Position numbers and translations under genes: made by a program
Assembly (NCBI GenBank): GCA_040954595.2
Contig: CM082576.2
Location: forward strand, 8,060,001 to 8,124,000
DNA from: Balanoglossus misakiensis
Taxonomy: Eukaryota; Hemichordata
Length of the DNA: 64,000 bases
Direction: 5' to 3'
In this document: positions 49,350 through 63,542 of the stretch, one piece after another
Position numbering within the stretch: position 1 is the first letter of the stretch
How the letters are laid out: each line of letters starts with the position of its first letter
The notes under the pieces: model-generated
The model's database searches: none
Told to the model about the DNA's origin: nothing
What the model saw: only the letters and a program-made list of their open reading frames with translations

Positions 49350-51167
49350 TCCTGACCCCCCGCGCCCATTAGTTATGACTTAAGAAAATAATGTAGATTC
49401 ATTTGTTTATTGACAAGAAACTGACCAATCCCTCAATACACGTGTATCGGCATATGTAAATATCTATAATTTATTCAGGACCACGTGACTACTTCACAAA
49501 GTCCTGTACAGAAACTGACCGGAAAAGACTGATACGCTACTGCAGTTTTCATCAGTGTTGATTAAGATGACAAAGGGAATTTAAAACCAGCAGGATTTTT
49601 TTTACGTAAACGCGCTTTCAACAGCGACTGGCTTCTACATCTCATTTGAATATCGGCAGTCACCGGCAGCGCACTGAATATGTATATAAAGACCTAGAAT
49701 TGTGGAAAGCAAGCGTGCTTTCAATAAATCTGTTTCACTGATAAAATGACAAGCAAGTAAAAGTTAGCAAAGATGTCGACCTTTTCTGCGCCGCTCATCA
49801 TATATACTCGTTTGGAGTATAGAGAACGCATTGTAACAGAAGACGACGAAGACGACTATTATTATTATTTCTTTTGTATAATCACCCTTCATCAAGACTC
49901 CAACTCCGGCTTCCCCCATTGATTACCGTTCCGAGTAACCATTAGAACGACCTTTAAATTGGGAAACTTCGCCTTGAGCTGCGTTTTGATACAGAAATAT
50001 TGTTTCCTAATTACTTTTTTAATGGTAATGCGTCGTTGTTAACCGCTGTTCGGTTCTGTTGCCCACACACTAATCACGTACAGTTTAAAGCCATACATCT
50101 CCATTATTCATTCATTTTCCGTCGACTAGGATCGTGTGTCATCCAGACAAATTGTTTGCCCCTTCCTCGCTGCCTCTTCGTATGTCTCCTGCTGAAAAAA
50201 AGGAACATCTTCTGGGGGGGGGTTTCAATTGAAGAGAAATACGTCAGCATCTCTCGCTACTTCCCTTCTTCCCCTCCTTCTGTTCTGACAAAACTAATGA
50301 AGCCTGGCGGTGCAATTCAAGTATCCGCCAATCTAATGACTGTTCAGGAATGTTTTTTAACCGATTTTGTATAATATTGATTTTAATACCGTCCGTGGGT
50401 AGTTAGTTTATCGTCTATTATCAAGGGGGGACTTATCTCGTTGACTGCGCATAAGTGAATTATACCGCTGGCATTAGCCATATGTTTTAGGGAATAAATT
50501 TACAGACTGTATTTTTTTTCAAAGAAAATTCTTCCTGCCATGTCCCATTGGACTTAAAGGCTTCGGACAGACCCACTTTCCCGCGGGCTGGAGGGCGCCT
50601 GTCAGGGGAGCGAATCGTTTATCCGCTGTTTTAACGAAGTCGACAGAGAGTGGTCGTCTGCCTTGTGACACTACCTGATTCGGTCGGTTCGTCGATCAGT
50701 CGGAAACCAGGTTGACTCAAAAACCGTTAAAGGAAACTAGATCAATTAACGGACCGAGTGTCAATGTAACCAAGACAGTCAGCTAATGATTAACGGTAGT
50801 CAAACAGACCATATAAATACAAATTAAAAGGAGGACAGACGATCTTCTACAGCGAATCCGATGTGATTCCCCGTTATTTCGAACAGACCCTTCGTATTGA
50901 TTCGGAGCTGAATCAATGTGGGTGACATGGAATTGATACGACTCGCCTGATTTCGAAGCGATCGTGTGTCTGATTAACCCTCTAAATATCATGCTCAAAC
51001 TTTGCGACTATTACAGATCACTCGTGGAAAAAAACAAGTGTAGCTCAATCTCCGGTAAAGTGTCTCCACTAGATATTTTCTGGTAATAAATCGAAAAGTC
51101 CCGTCCTCTCTTCTACAAATTAAGTCACACATCTAGAAACAAGTGGTCTCGTTGATGGCACTTGGGA

Positions 51168-51181
51168 GTTACCATGGCAAC
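51168..51181. promoter_or_regulatory. Perfect RFX X-box GTTACCATGGCAAC
   Basis: An exact match to the X-box consensus, in otherwise unremarkable non-coding sequence. Near matches in the window are at 4047-4060 (ATTGCCTTGGCAAC), 39824-39837 (GTCGCCAAGGAAAC) and 45107-45120 (GTCGCCATGGAAAC). Confidence 0.35.
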
Positions 51182-51668
51182 GAGAATGTAGTGTCTTTCA
51201 GTGCGAACCTTCAACAGTTTTGAATACATAAATACAGACAGACAGACAGATACAGGCGCGCACTGAGAATGAGACACAGAGACAGCCTGAGATATATATA
51301 TTGTAAACGTTTTTGATACAAACATTGTACACGTCATCACTTTCGTTTACTGACGCTATGGACTGTTCCGCCATCGTTCATAAAATTTTGCACCAATTTT
51401 CAATTCGAGATTTTTATTGATAATCTCAACAAAATGCTCTTTTATTTATCGCCCATATAACTTTAAATCACTCCCGATTCTCGTTTGTTGACTCAGAACA
51501 CTATCTGAAGAGTTTGCAATTTTGACGACCATTTTTTATCCAATGTCAAAAATGTAATTATTATGATAAACGACGCGCGGCGTGTAAATGAAAATATTGG
51601 CATTGCAACCTTGCCCTTCGATCTGTGTTGCGAGCCTTGCATTTCCCTCTCGGTCCTGGCTGCAAGTG

Positions 51669-51678
51669 GTCACGTGAC
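51669..51678. promoter_or_regulatory. E-box palindrome GTCACGTGAC
   Basis: Fourth exact copy. It lies inside an 87-codon plus-strand frame that I do not consider coding. Confidence 0.3.
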
Positions 51679-52039
51679 GCACGCCGTACAGGTCCGCAAC
51701 ATCCGATGGGCGCAGGGGGACACTTCGGCCGGATTTAAACCAGAGGAGAACAATGACCAGCGCGTATTCAGCGAATCTACTTGGGAAGCGGTAAATGATG
51801 TAGACGGGCCCACAATATACGACTGAGGAAAAAAAATCACCGGTCCTTAATTAAAGCAGAATTGGGAATAACTTCGTCGAGGACCATACACTGAGGAGAC
51901 GCGAGGAGTCCGTCACTGAAGGGCGGGCTTATTTGCAATTTAGATGCTAGCATTTGCTTGTTAAAAACGAGAGCGAATATCAGAACTTAAAACGCTGCGA
52001 AAGAGAAGAAACAATTACCCTGCGCCAAGCCCCGTCGTG

Positions 52040-52049
52040 GTGACGTCAC
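52040..52049. promoter_or_regulatory. Full CRE palindrome GTGACGTCAC
   Basis: A perfect 10-bp palindrome containing the CREB/ATF consensus TGACGTCA. No TATA element or recognisable gene start lies nearby, so a role is uncertain. Confidence 0.25.
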
Positions 52050-55000
52050 GATTGTAGGGAAAGCTAAAAGCGTACACGCGAACTTTTTTCATGAAGAGGA
52101 AATCCGCTGAAAAAGAGATACACGTGTTTTGTTAGCAGTTACCGGTTTAGGTGATGCACGGGGGGAAAGTCTTAAACGAATATGGCACTTTAACTTAAAT
52201 GCATTTTTTTCGGACTTAAAAGTTTTTCGGGGAATCAAGCAAAGGTAAATAAAGTAGACACAACTTGCAACGTGCGCTTTGAATTGAGTAATTATTGCAT
52301 CGTGGCGCAGCTCCGTAGCTTTTTGCTTGAGCTTGGTGTGGTCCTTAATGGGTGCAACATTTAGAGCCTGTTCAACTGGTGTGTCTTTGTCTGCCACAAT
52401 GATCGCTGCTACTGGGAAAATGATGAAATCTCGGGCCAATTTCACCCCACATACAATGGTGCCACGCCTTGTGTCTGACGGTAGACGCTTCTTAAACGCC
52501 TGGCAACATTGGCAGCCTTCGGTGTGTGAGTGCACTCCCTCCTTTGTTGAGAAGCTAAATGACCCAGTGCATCCGCCACGACTCCAATTGGGGGGAGAGA
52601 GAGAGACTGCAGCAGCTCAATACTCGCCTCCCTTCTCTTCACAATCAAGCAAAATATTGAACTTCTTTGTTTCATAATGGGAACAAGCAAGAAATAAAAG
52701 AAAAGACTGTTAGGAGCACTTTGTCTGGAGCTGCCGCTTCTATAACACGACAAAGCGTCGTCCCTTTCAGCGCATTCTCCCTGCAGGAGTACGGCGACGA
52801 GAGTTCGGGTTACGCGTCGGAGAGTCGAATCGCACCTGCAAAATGGACCCTCTCCCTCATACGATATCGCGGATGTGGCGGGAAAAAAATTAACGAGAAA
52901 GTGGCGGGAACGGAAAAAATATCTTTTTAAAAAAAATCCAAGGGTGGATTTCGCGGACGAATTATAGAACGGAATTCACTGCAGCTCGTAGTGAGCGGAA
53001 AAACCTGAGTCCGAAACTTTATTTTCCCATTTACCAATGTTGCAGTCTTCGGCGCGCCATTGTTCCCGTTCCCCGCGACGGCAGTAAAGTCGCTCGCCGC
53101 ACGCTCCGCATTATGTTGGCAAGGCGAACGAAAACTTGTATCAAATCAGTTGAATTTTAGTGTTTACACCGAAATTGGGTGTAAATGTTCCATTTCTAAG
53201 GTTTCTGATGGCAAACATTGCCAGTGCAACATTTTCCGAGCCTGTTTCAAGGCTCAGAAAATGATGCTAGTTTGCAACCATTCCACGGGTAGCCCCACAC
53301 GCGCCAAAGTGTAATTAACGGGAACTGCGTCTCGCCTAACAACACACGGTGGCCGTCACCGGGGTCGGTACAGTTTAAACACTCTTCCGCGGTGTCTTCG
53401 GCGGCCATATTCATGCTTCCCTTACTCCGGGATTCTCGCTAAGCAAATATTGAATTTTTATGGTCTTGTTATCCCCGTTAAGTATGTTTTAATGATGTCG
53501 CTGTGAAACCGAGCAAGCTGTTCGCTGGACGTGTTTTCGCCGTTATTGAGGCAATTTGGCCGCCTAGTCGCTCCAGTCTTCTCGCACAGTTGATTGCTTT
53601 TGACTGCCTACATAAAGGCCGAGGCGAATCAGAGCAAGTGGGCGCGCGTGACAACTAGATGGAACACATCTCGCCTAGGCTATATTGTGCACCTACAAAG
53701 CCTTATTAACTGTTTTATAGGAAGCACGTGTAGTTTTCACGTCGATTCGGAGTTAGCTTTAGTTTTTAGCAAGACCCCCTAGTTCATACGGTTATTATTT
53801 ACACCACTGCAGTGTTTCCCAACAGGTCACTCAGGACTATTACCCGTTTATTTTCTGCGCCAAATAAGGGGGTGTTGTTTATGGGTAGAGTCACAACGAT
53901 ACGGTTAATACTCCCCCATCCGCTTTTCTCTCTCCGAGTCGTCGCAGGGCTGTGTTTGTTCTGTTTATTCCCAGTAACCCCTGACGTCGACTCATTCAGC
54001 ATCGACTGACGTCGACAGCGGCTCTTGTTCGGAATGAAGCGATGCCGAAGAGCAGTATTCCGCTTTGTAGCCAACTCATACATAATTAACGACGCGCTTA
54101 TTTGAAGTAAAAATCAGCCGTGTCAGTTTTTTTCAAACGTTAAAGGATTCAAATATTAATATTCAATAATTTATGATATCCTATATAAAGAGAAAATTAT
54201 AATTACTATAAAAAGACATGATAGTGATCTTCATTTTATCCAAGCCTCCCCCCCCCCCTTTCAAATTCCCAACTTCGCTTTACCGGTGGTGTATTCACAT
54301 ATGAGTTGTCGGAAGCGAGTTCCCGCGGCGTCAACAAGGCATCTACACGCGTACCCGCCACGATGGGCATATTAGTCTAAATAGTTTTTCATTCCTTTCA
54401 AATAAGGCTAATGAATGCGCCGTTGACAAAGGTTTTCACCGCTGTGCCGCTCAGTCCTGCCGGCCGAACACCAGTCCTCGAAAACCCTCCTCTACGTGAA
54501 GTCCCCATTAATCGCCGTAATCCGTCACCCGCGAAAAAGGGGAGAGAAAAAAAAGAAAAGAAATCGACGACTCTCACTTCGCTGTAATTACCGTGCTGCG
54601 AGTTGTAATGTCACTCCCGCGCATGCGTCCTGCCCAATACTCTGGGCGCCGCTCTTAACCCCTGTACAACGCGCAAAGTCAAGTCACTACACAATAATAA
54701 AGCGCGATATGTTACATCTACCCACCACAACAAAGATAACAAACATCCCCGCCGGACCGCTTATGACTCTCACGAATTTCGCATCGAATGCGCATTCCGA
54801 TCTGTTCATGGTTAGGATTACTATTGCACGTCTGGGCTTGAATGTAACGCTGATATTTTGAGATTCCAATATTTCATGAGTGCCAGAACAAAAGTAATGT
54901 CAAATCAGTCTATAATGTTACCATGTGTGCCTAGTTACATACATTTATCAAAAAGGAATTATCAGGTACATACTGCATTTATGGTGTCGATATATTATAC

Positions 55001-55168
55001 TTTAACATTTCTGAAGAAAAAAACATTAGTGGATTGTATTTTATTATTTAGGGGTTATTTACAAACGAACAATGAAAAATAAATATTTTGCGATGTATAT
55101 TGTTTGTAAACACAGATGGTTATCAAATACAACAACCCATAGAATATCATGGAACAGAGAGGCATGTT

Positions 55169-55314
<146 letters not shown>

Positions 55315-58300
55315 TATTACCAATGTCAGATGGGTGATAGTGTATGTGGCTTTGAAAGTTTTTTTAGAAAAATAAGGAATACACGGCTTCCATACCAATA
55401 TGTGAAATCGCGCCACGAGAGATAGTAAATAGCGCGTACTTTCAAAACCAAGAGAAAGAGTTGCATCTTGGGAAAAGAGTGGCGTTTGCTTCCAGGCGGA
55501 ATCAGATGCGTCGATATAACGGGTATCACGGTGAAGTACTTTTCTTGTCACACCAACTTCTCTTTCGGGAGAAAACAGAAACCCCCCCCCCCCCAATCAA
55601 CACTAGTGTAATGCCAATCTCTACTTTGTGTGATTATTTCAATATTTTTCAATCCAGCGCAGAAAAAAATTACTCTGCTCTGATACAAAACATAATTGTA
55701 TTTTGCCCCAAGGTACACATGCAGCGACCTTGACAGTAAGCCAGTTCGACTATTATTTTCCGCGACACTTTTAAAAATTCTTCGGGTCAGAGAGGAATAA
55801 TCAGTGCCGCTTGAAACGGGCGACCTCGCAGATAAACACGGCGCAGTGAGAAGAAACATCTTAATTTCGGATAATCGCCACGATGCACAGCGAACCGCAT
55901 ACTCTGGTCTTCACCTTAAGGTGTTCCCCCGACGGAATATGACAGTTCTGATAAAGTCGGGCGTTTATTATAAGATCGGCGAAGCGCTTCACCTAGACTA
56001 ATAGCGGAGACAGCGGGTCGTGGCTATAGGCTAAAGGACGCGGATTTTCGGGTCGATTGTTATCGCGCATCATGTCACATTTAATAGTACCCTAAACTTG
56101 CAAAATTTGCCACGAATTCTTCACCTTCCTGTCATTTGTATTAAAATACGACAGGGCATTATCATTAACCGTCACCGTAGTAGACATCACTGCAACTTCA
56201 CCTCAGCTATTTGGCGCGTTCATAGGACCTGCTGCACGCTACTGGTTTCCAAGCCGGTCTCTATGTCTCTACGTCCGGACGGAGTCGCCTATTACAACAC
56301 TCGAGACTTATCAAAGTACAGCTTTTATTCTTGGCAAACTAATTGACCGAGACACGCTTTTGCTCAAACTTGATTGACGAAAGAAACAGCAAGCCTTTAA
56401 TTGACTCACAGGTCACGAATCCCCGGTCAGTGGGGTTATACGTAATAAACATTTATCACATCTGAAAACAATAAAACTTATATGTGGATATAGGCTTGGA
56501 ATAAGTTTGAAAACGACGCATCCATCAAGGATAAGCCGCCTTTGTTAGTTCTGTGACTCAATTATGTTTTTTTTTCTTTCGGTTTGAAATGTACTTCATT
56601 CAAATAACAGATTATTTTTGGTTGTAATACGTCCGTTCAATAGAACTGGAAATTATCATGTCTGGAAAAATGTTATTACAAAGCGAACGACTGTCCGAGT
56701 GTTCGTGAGAGCGCGTAAAAATATTTTTTTTTCAATTTAAGAAAAGTTATTGCAGTATTGTGCTTTTAATTGATTTCGCGAAAATGCGGAAAATGAGACT
56801 GGATTTTTTTCTGCAAAATGTTCGTGTAAGCCAATTGGCTGGAAACAAGTGCCGACCAAGATTGGAGTGTAACGTTTGTTCTTAAAGATTGTGTCATATT
56901 ATGTTTTGCGGTCTCTATCCATGTGAAAAGTTTTTTTACTCACGGAGACTTCCGAACAACGAAGCGGCGATTCTCGTCCGGTCCATTTGTTACTACGCAA
57001 CCTCGTCCGACCTCACTGCAGCCTCTTTCGCGCACTCACTGCGACTTAACAAAAAAAAAAAAGACGGAGAATTCTTATGACCTACTAGGGAGAGTTTTAA
57101 ATAGTTCAACTTTATATGAAGTTATCTCGAAGTTTAGCAGAATGTATTAAGTATGGGAAAATTTTAACTGGTAATTCGTTTCTTTTCTTTTCCTTGATCC
57201 AAACGTTTCCTTGCATGGTCGTTGGAACTAATGGTTTGGGCGTGATGTTTTAAAGGGTTGAAAAAGGTTAGGATGAAGGATCGCCGAACAAAGTTTATGT
57301 TTTTATTTCAAGGAAGACCACGAGGAAGAGGCCCCATTTACAGGCTCCATGGTATACAAACTATAAACGAACAATTTTTGACTTAGATTTTTTGATAACT
57401 ACAGAGTTGGAGTTGGCGGGGCGCCACTGAGAACCAGACCTTCCGTCACGAGCACTGCATTTTCCGAGAAGTGGAAAAAAAATCAGGAATGACAATTAGG
57501 TTGACCAATGGCCGCTTATACCAGCATGACTGCGCCGAGGCCAGTTCCCACACCCCGAGAAAATTGCAGAGTTAGGAGTTGCCGAAATTCCTTTTGATAT
57601 GGAATCTTGAAAATTGAAAGAAAAATGACTCGCTTTAAGTCGGTAATTTTCTGCTCAATAGCGGGGATGGCAGTGTACCAGCTCGCCGGGCCCAGATAAT
57701 TGTTGTCGTTTAATGCCGAAAGTATTACGCCTTCGACGTCTCCATCAATGGGGAACAGTTTGTGGCCATTTTAGACCATTCAGAAAAATACATGATCTAA
57801 CTGTAAAAAAAAAAAAACTTCGCTGCGAAGTCGATGTCGGAAACCCCTTAATTTACCCCATGCGACGCTCGCTCCATCTAATCTCTGCTGCAAAGCCCGC
57901 GGGATAGGCGCTTCGGGTGTCGTATTGTACGATTCAGACGCTGGTCACGCTCCCACATGAGTGATTAAGAAAATGATTATGTCTGAATTCACATACAGTC
58001 GTCACGCGAAATGACAGAATTTGAAAAAAATGAAATAAAAACGTTCTGTATACTTTGTTTGTCATAAAGGTGAGCGGGAGAAACGAAACCAGTGCCGAAG
58101 GTTTTCTGGGAGAGGAATCGGGGGAATTTTCATAACCCCCGCAGAAAGGGTGGGAGCTAAAATCGAAACTATTTGGATGATAATTCCGAGTACAAACCAA
58201 AGCAAATAAACTGAAACGGCACAATAATGACACGGGATAAAAGGGAACGTTTGCGTTCACTTTTCTGCCTCATTATACTAATTTGGCTCGTCGCCATTTT

Positions 58301-58611
58301 CTAACGAATGCAGGTCGCCAACAATGCCTATAGACGGCGGAGTCCATTTTCCCTTTATGAAATATTCTTTGAAATTGTAAAGATAGGTGGTGTGATAATA
58401 GGAACATGATTGTTATTGCATTTTGAGGGCATATTCACTCGATTTAATGTTGAAGATGCACAATTTAGCGGCACTGGAGAAATACAAAGAGTCTCTGTCA
58501 ATGGAGATGTCGTACCGTCAATGCGAGATAGGTACCGGAAAAACGCTGGTCGAGGGGTTTCCACAATGCGATGCATATCGAACGTGTTTCCAGCTTCGTG
58601 TACCAGTCGAA
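55315..58611. other. Non-coding interval
   Basis: A C13 run at 55582-55594 and A-rich stretches near 57050 and 57807. Short unrecognised frames only. Confidence 0.6.
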
Positions 58612-58959
58612 CTGTCTGTCTGTCTGTCTGTCTGTCTGTCTGCCCCCTCTCTATTTGCCTGTACCCATTTATAGTTTTCTCCGTGTATTGTCGCGGATGT
58701 CTGTATGTCTTTCAGTCCCTTGTCTATATCACTTTATATCTGTTTAATTGTCCGTTCGTATGTTTCTGTCTATACTTCTGCACGTTTCTGTCTGTCTGTC
58801 TGTCTGTCTGATTCTAGTTCAGTGTGCATGTGTGTGTGTGTGCGTGCGTGCGTGCGTGTGTGTGTATGTATGTGAGTGAGTGAGAGAAAGAGTGAGTGAG
58901 AGAAAGAGTGAATGAATGAATGAATGAATGAATGAATGAATGAATGAATGAATGAATGC
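58612..58959. repeat. Cluster of simple repeats: CTGT, TG/CGTG, GAGT and AATG
   Basis: CTGT runs lie at 58612-58642 and 58787-58810, with imperfect TCTGTC-rich sequence between them. A TG/CGTG tract (58822-58870), GAGT/GAGA units (58873-58910) and AATG units (58911-58958) follow. Confidence 0.92.
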
Positions 58960-59541
58960 AAATAATGGGGCCCTAACATACATGTAAATAGGAAAACAAG
59001 GATTCGGGCGAAAGGCCTTTTAAAAAACACTTTCCAAGCGTGCCTCAATTCTTGGCTGGCAGATCATTTTGAGTGGCTTTCCTCTTGCATACGGGTGTAA
59101 TCTTATAATCAACAAGGTAAAGGAAGCTAAAATTTATAGGACAGGTTTAAATTGCTCCAAAATGCTCTCCCCAATTTGTTGTGTGTTAATTCCCCCCAGT
59201 CATGTAATTGGGAAAAATCTTTTGGCAGAGTCACGTCGAGGCATATTTATTGTTTGGTCTCCCTGCTGCGGGCCCTGTTTCTGCTAGTCTGCCAGTGTTG
59301 TATTTAAATCGATGAAAAGAAGCGTAATGACACGTAGAAAGCGTTGTACACCAGCAAACGTAATCGACAACGGGATCGCTCTACTGCTCTGCTGGCGAAG
59401 GAAGCTATTCCTCTAAAAGGTAATTGAGCCCCGATATGGGTGCTTTTTTGGCCACACCCACCTGTCATTCATCCTTACGGTGTAAATAGGACGTATGCTG
59501 AAAACACGCATGCGTATTCTTTCCTCAATCGGGATGATAGA

Positions 59542-59660
<119 letters not shown>

Positions 59661-62600
59661 CATGTAGATAGATTATCACGGCGATTTTTTCGACAACTTC
59701 CGCTCACAGGTGTGCATATTATCAGTGAAACTTCCTTTACCCCCGGAAGTCACTCTTGCATTGTGAGGGTGGTGAATAATGAAACGTCAATGTAGACGGG
59801 GATATTTTACGGGAGCACGGTCTTTTGTGCATTCTGATATTTGATATAATATATCAACCCGCAACATTTCACAAACAGAAAAAAGAGGACACAAGAAATC
59901 TAGGAAAGGTAGAATTTAACACTCTGGTGTTGCTCAGTGCCAGGTCAACAATCTGCGTCCACAATGTCATTGACTAATACTTTTGGTTGGAGACATTAAC
60001 AGGAGTAAAACGAACCTGTCGGAATGTTTGCCAGCGGAATTTCTTCGTGTCTGTCACATCAATATTTGTCTCAAGCGTGCCCATAAAAAGTGTAGCGTGT
60101 ATAAAAGGCCGTCGTAATTACGGAATTCGAGCAATGTGAACACGGGATTATATATCGTGGTCATATTGTCAGATTATAGTCGTAATTAATGTACTCTACA
60201 ATATTTAATTTAATTTCCGCTGCTATTATTTCGGAATTTTCGAGGTTAATTCGTTCATTACTATACAAAAGAGTAGCCGAGAGATGCATGGATATTTTCA
60301 AAGTAATTTGCCGCTCTTTGCATCTTAATTAGATTATTGTAGTGAGCACATTGGTTCAATGTCCAGTCTGACAGCGCAGACAGCAAGGAAGCCACGGGCA
60401 AGGAAACAATAACTTTGTCCGGCTCCCAGATAAACCTACCTCGTTTAGTGGCCACAGTCCCTCTTGAGGGACTGTGTGGTTTGGCCCAATTTCCAAAAAC
60501 GGTACATCTATCGCAACGACTGCGGTAGCCGTCCACATGCATCTGCATTTGTGGAGGTCCCAAATATTCGAGCAATATTTGTAAAATGTAATAAACTGAT
60601 TCCGATTTATTCTAACTTCACTCTTGTCTGCCCATGTCCGAGCGATTTCTGCCTAACCCCTCCACACCCCGCTTCAATCGTCAACTGGCCGGCGCATATC
60701 GATGCGTCCCCGAGAAAGGCAGCGTATCTGCATCGCGCCGTCATTTCAGACAGAACACCGAGGCAGCGCCGTTTCACAATAAGAACGACTGCAATTAACT
60801 TCCATCTTGATTTTTTTGTTCCCTTGAAATAAAATGTGCTGTTGTTTTATGCCATTCAAACAAGTGTTACCACAAACCCCGTTCTCGTACAATCAGAACT
60901 TAACGACTCCTTTTTTGTATTTTCGGGCCGAAACTAATTCGCATGTGCGTCTCATTCGTAATTCTAGACAAGGGGGAGACATTTTGTAGAAGAAATAGAT
61001 ATAATATTTCAGGCGGGCTTTAATGAATCTGGATTTGTACCCGATGCTGCTCGCGAGGGTTTTCCCGGTATGGTCCGGTATTAAGTTACTCTTTTGAGGG
61101 CCTAAACTGTCAAACTGCGGCCAGGATATATGTATATGATATCCACAGACAGAGATGGTCCGTTTTCCTATCATTACGGGTTCATAGATATTATTAATGT
61201 GACTGCCAGTCGTGCAAATGCGATTTTCCAGAAACCAATTTATAAAAGACTGAAGAGTGGCCAGTGATAGATTGTCAAATAACGATGACGATCACTTAAT
61301 GATTGCTTTTTTTCTCTCGAAACAGAGACGATATTGTGACGTTACTGCAGTTAGAATGCCCCAATAAATATTCCGAATTAAATTAACATTTATAGTCAAT
61401 GTTCCTGCGCGCAGTGTCTTCGGTTGTTTTCAAATTATCATTTACATTATTTTGGGAGTTTATTGTTTTGTGAAGTCGTGGTGAACAAAAACTGTCGATC
61501 TGCAAACTGAATGTTTTCGGGTTTTTTCTAAAAGAGACTGTTTATATAGAATATGTTTATTTTTGGTCTTGTTGAGTTGACAGAAAGATCTCTAATAACG
61601 ATACCAACGCCAAAGGGTTTCCATATTGAATGCGCATTATCATTTCAATAACCTTCGACGTGTGGACAGCTCGCAATAACACAGCAATGATCATTCCCAA
61701 TAATCAGCACTAAAGTTTATATATTTTCTTATTTTTTACGAATTTTTCGCCCGCCTCGCCAACTTTTCGATGAGTTCGCTAGTGCCGCTAACAATATTTC
61801 TGCCGTGATCAAAAAGACTTGGAAGCCCAGCCCTGTCTTTCTGAGCTGCGGGGATAGATGCTTTTGATGAGAAGACTTGACACGTGTCAAATATCCACCT
61901 CGTCAGATTCTCCTGAAATTAATTCGGTGCGATTAGACTGTCTTATCTACAACTTTATCAACTGTATTCAGGGGACCGAATAATGGACGCATTGTGCTCG
62001 GCGCATTGTGTTGCGACTGGTGTGTGGAAGTCGGGGATAGTCGAGAGCCCATACCGGTCACACACGGGCCAAAACAGCGGTATGGTGCCCCCACTCTCCC
62101 TCGTCTCCTTGTCGTTGTGACAACCGGCTCGGCGGACGCGCAAACCCGCGGCGTGTGTGAAGGGAACATGGCGCGCGCTCCCACATCAACACAAACAAAC
62201 CAACCAGACTACGGCGGTACCAGCAACCGCGCACACCCATGGGTTTTCACCGTTTGGTATCGTGCAGTTTTGTGGGAACTGTACGTGCTCTCGTTCAGCA
62301 CATCAGGGAAGGGCTTTTTTGCCTGCGACCCACAGAGGCGGTAAAAAAACTGTGCCCCATGCATGTTTCTGGACCCCTCTTCAGTTTCTGAAGTTATTAG
62401 CATGTTTTTTTTTCTGTGTTCGGCTTTTGTTCCACTTATCGCGTTTTTTTCCAGCGAAAATCGATAAGAATTTTCTCAAAGCTCTCTTCTACATTTTCCA
62501 GTTTTCATTTCGGAAACACTAATCAAATCATAAACCACTTTCTTTCCGCATACACAGTGGGAACGATATAATTTTTGAACAGTGATGTAAAAATACAGGT

Positions 62601-63203
62601 ATCCGGCAGCTGGGAAGGGTTATTTTATTCGTCCATTGTAACTTGATGGTATATATATGCGTCGACGATGTCGGGTCGATTTTCACCCCTGAACAAGCCG
62701 TTTCGCCGTCTCTGGAAACTGCTAAATTTATTCTTGAATGTAAATATCCCCCTATATACCTCAATATACCTCTGTTGATGGACTTCTTGCGGAGAATCCT
62801 TGTGAAGATTGACCGAAGTAGGCCTACTAGTGCGTTGTTCTTACCAGGAGCGCTGTCATTCACGATTCCGCCTTTGCATCTGTTTACACAATTTGGGTTT
62901 TTGTTTTGACAACTGTTGGGTGAAAACACTGTGGCTTCGATGACAGGTGTTTGTACACACCAGAAAATATGACACAGTCAACTAAAAATGTATGGAATTT
63001 GCGGCATTCTATATCGACGTGGGTTGCATCGATTTCCTATTTTCTCCCATACATTGAAGCACGCATTTATTTTTCTTCTTCTTCCAAAGAACAAAATTAA
63101 GCCCCCACAAATCAAAATCCAAAATCGTTGCGTCTATCTTCCTTAATTACTAGTTGTAATGCCATTCGAATGTTTACGCATCGGAGGATACGAATAAGGC
63201 GCA
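59661..63203. other. Non-coding interval at the right side
   Basis: The hairpin at 60453-60476 is the main structure. Opposite frames at 62528-62929 (minus) and 62643-62909 (plus) overlap and show no domain. Confidence 0.55.
60453..60476. repeat. Hairpin-forming inverted repeat, 11-bp stem and 2-base loop
   Basis: CACAGTCCCTC and GAGGGACTGTG are perfect reverse complements separated by TT. There is no T-tract or gene context to give it a function. Confidence 0.55.
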
Positions 63204-63253
63204 GGGCGGAGCCACCTATAGTGCTGGGTATGACGTCACAAAATCTTTAAAAG
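63204..63253 (+). promoter_or_regulatory. Candidate promoter: GC box, CRE and TATA-like element
   Basis: Three promoter elements occur in order on the plus strand: GGGCGG (63204-63209), the full cAMP-response palindrome TGACGTCA (63231-63238) and TTTAAAAG (63246-63253). A transcription start would fall near 63275-63285. The first ATG downstream, 63313, opens only 32 codons (stop at 63409-63411). The next ATG, 63475, is in a better context. The grouping is suggestive, but each element alone occurs by chance in sequence of this length. Confidence 0.3.
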
Positions 63254-63474
63254 CTTTAGTTTGTTATGGGATTTCTGATAGTCTTATATCATTTTGCAGC
63301 ACTACAGAAAGAATGGTAAACAGACAACTTTTTTCTCCCGTTAAGTTATTCCCCCGCCAGACATCCGATATCAGCTTGGTTAGTGGACGATATTTAAAAA
63401 AAAAACAATAATCCGAAAGTGTACCCGTTCATTTGTTTTTGGTTTTTGCACGTTCAAATACTGCTGAGTCATCC

Positions 63475-63542
63475 ATGGTAGAATGCGATTATGGGGTGTG
63501 GGATGAACTGACTTTTTCCGAAGCCCAGAAATACATTAAACG
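63475..63542 (+). CDS. Candidate first coding exon (23 codons) ending at a splice donor; function unknown
   Basis: An ATG in context atccATGG opens a frame beginning MVECDYGVWDEL and ending SEAQKYIK, then CG|GTAAGA, a near-consensus 5' splice site. The frame hits TAA within the donor, so it would need splicing after the second base of the Arg codon. The peptide is balanced, unlike the repeat-driven frames elsewhere. It lies about 220 bp downstream of the promoter-like cluster at 63204-63253. I do not recognise the family. A 23-codon open frame with a donor can arise by chance, so this is tentative; the rest of the gene would lie beyond the window. Confidence 0.22.

Larger units (their letters stand above)
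48686..55168. other. Non-coding interval with E-box, CRE and X-box sites
   Basis: CACGTG sites lie at 48925-48930, 49482-49487 and 51671-51676, with an X-box at 51168-51181 and a CRE at 52040-52049. Homopolymers are G9 (50214-50222) and C11 (54248-54258). Overlapping opposite-strand frames at 52089-52677 are unassigned. Confidence 0.55.

Noticed and set aside
52089-52677. Overlapping frames on both strands (148 and 116 codons), considered as a gene
   Set aside because: Both look mildly protein-like, but they cover the same bases on opposite strands. Neither has a recognisable domain or clear exon signals.
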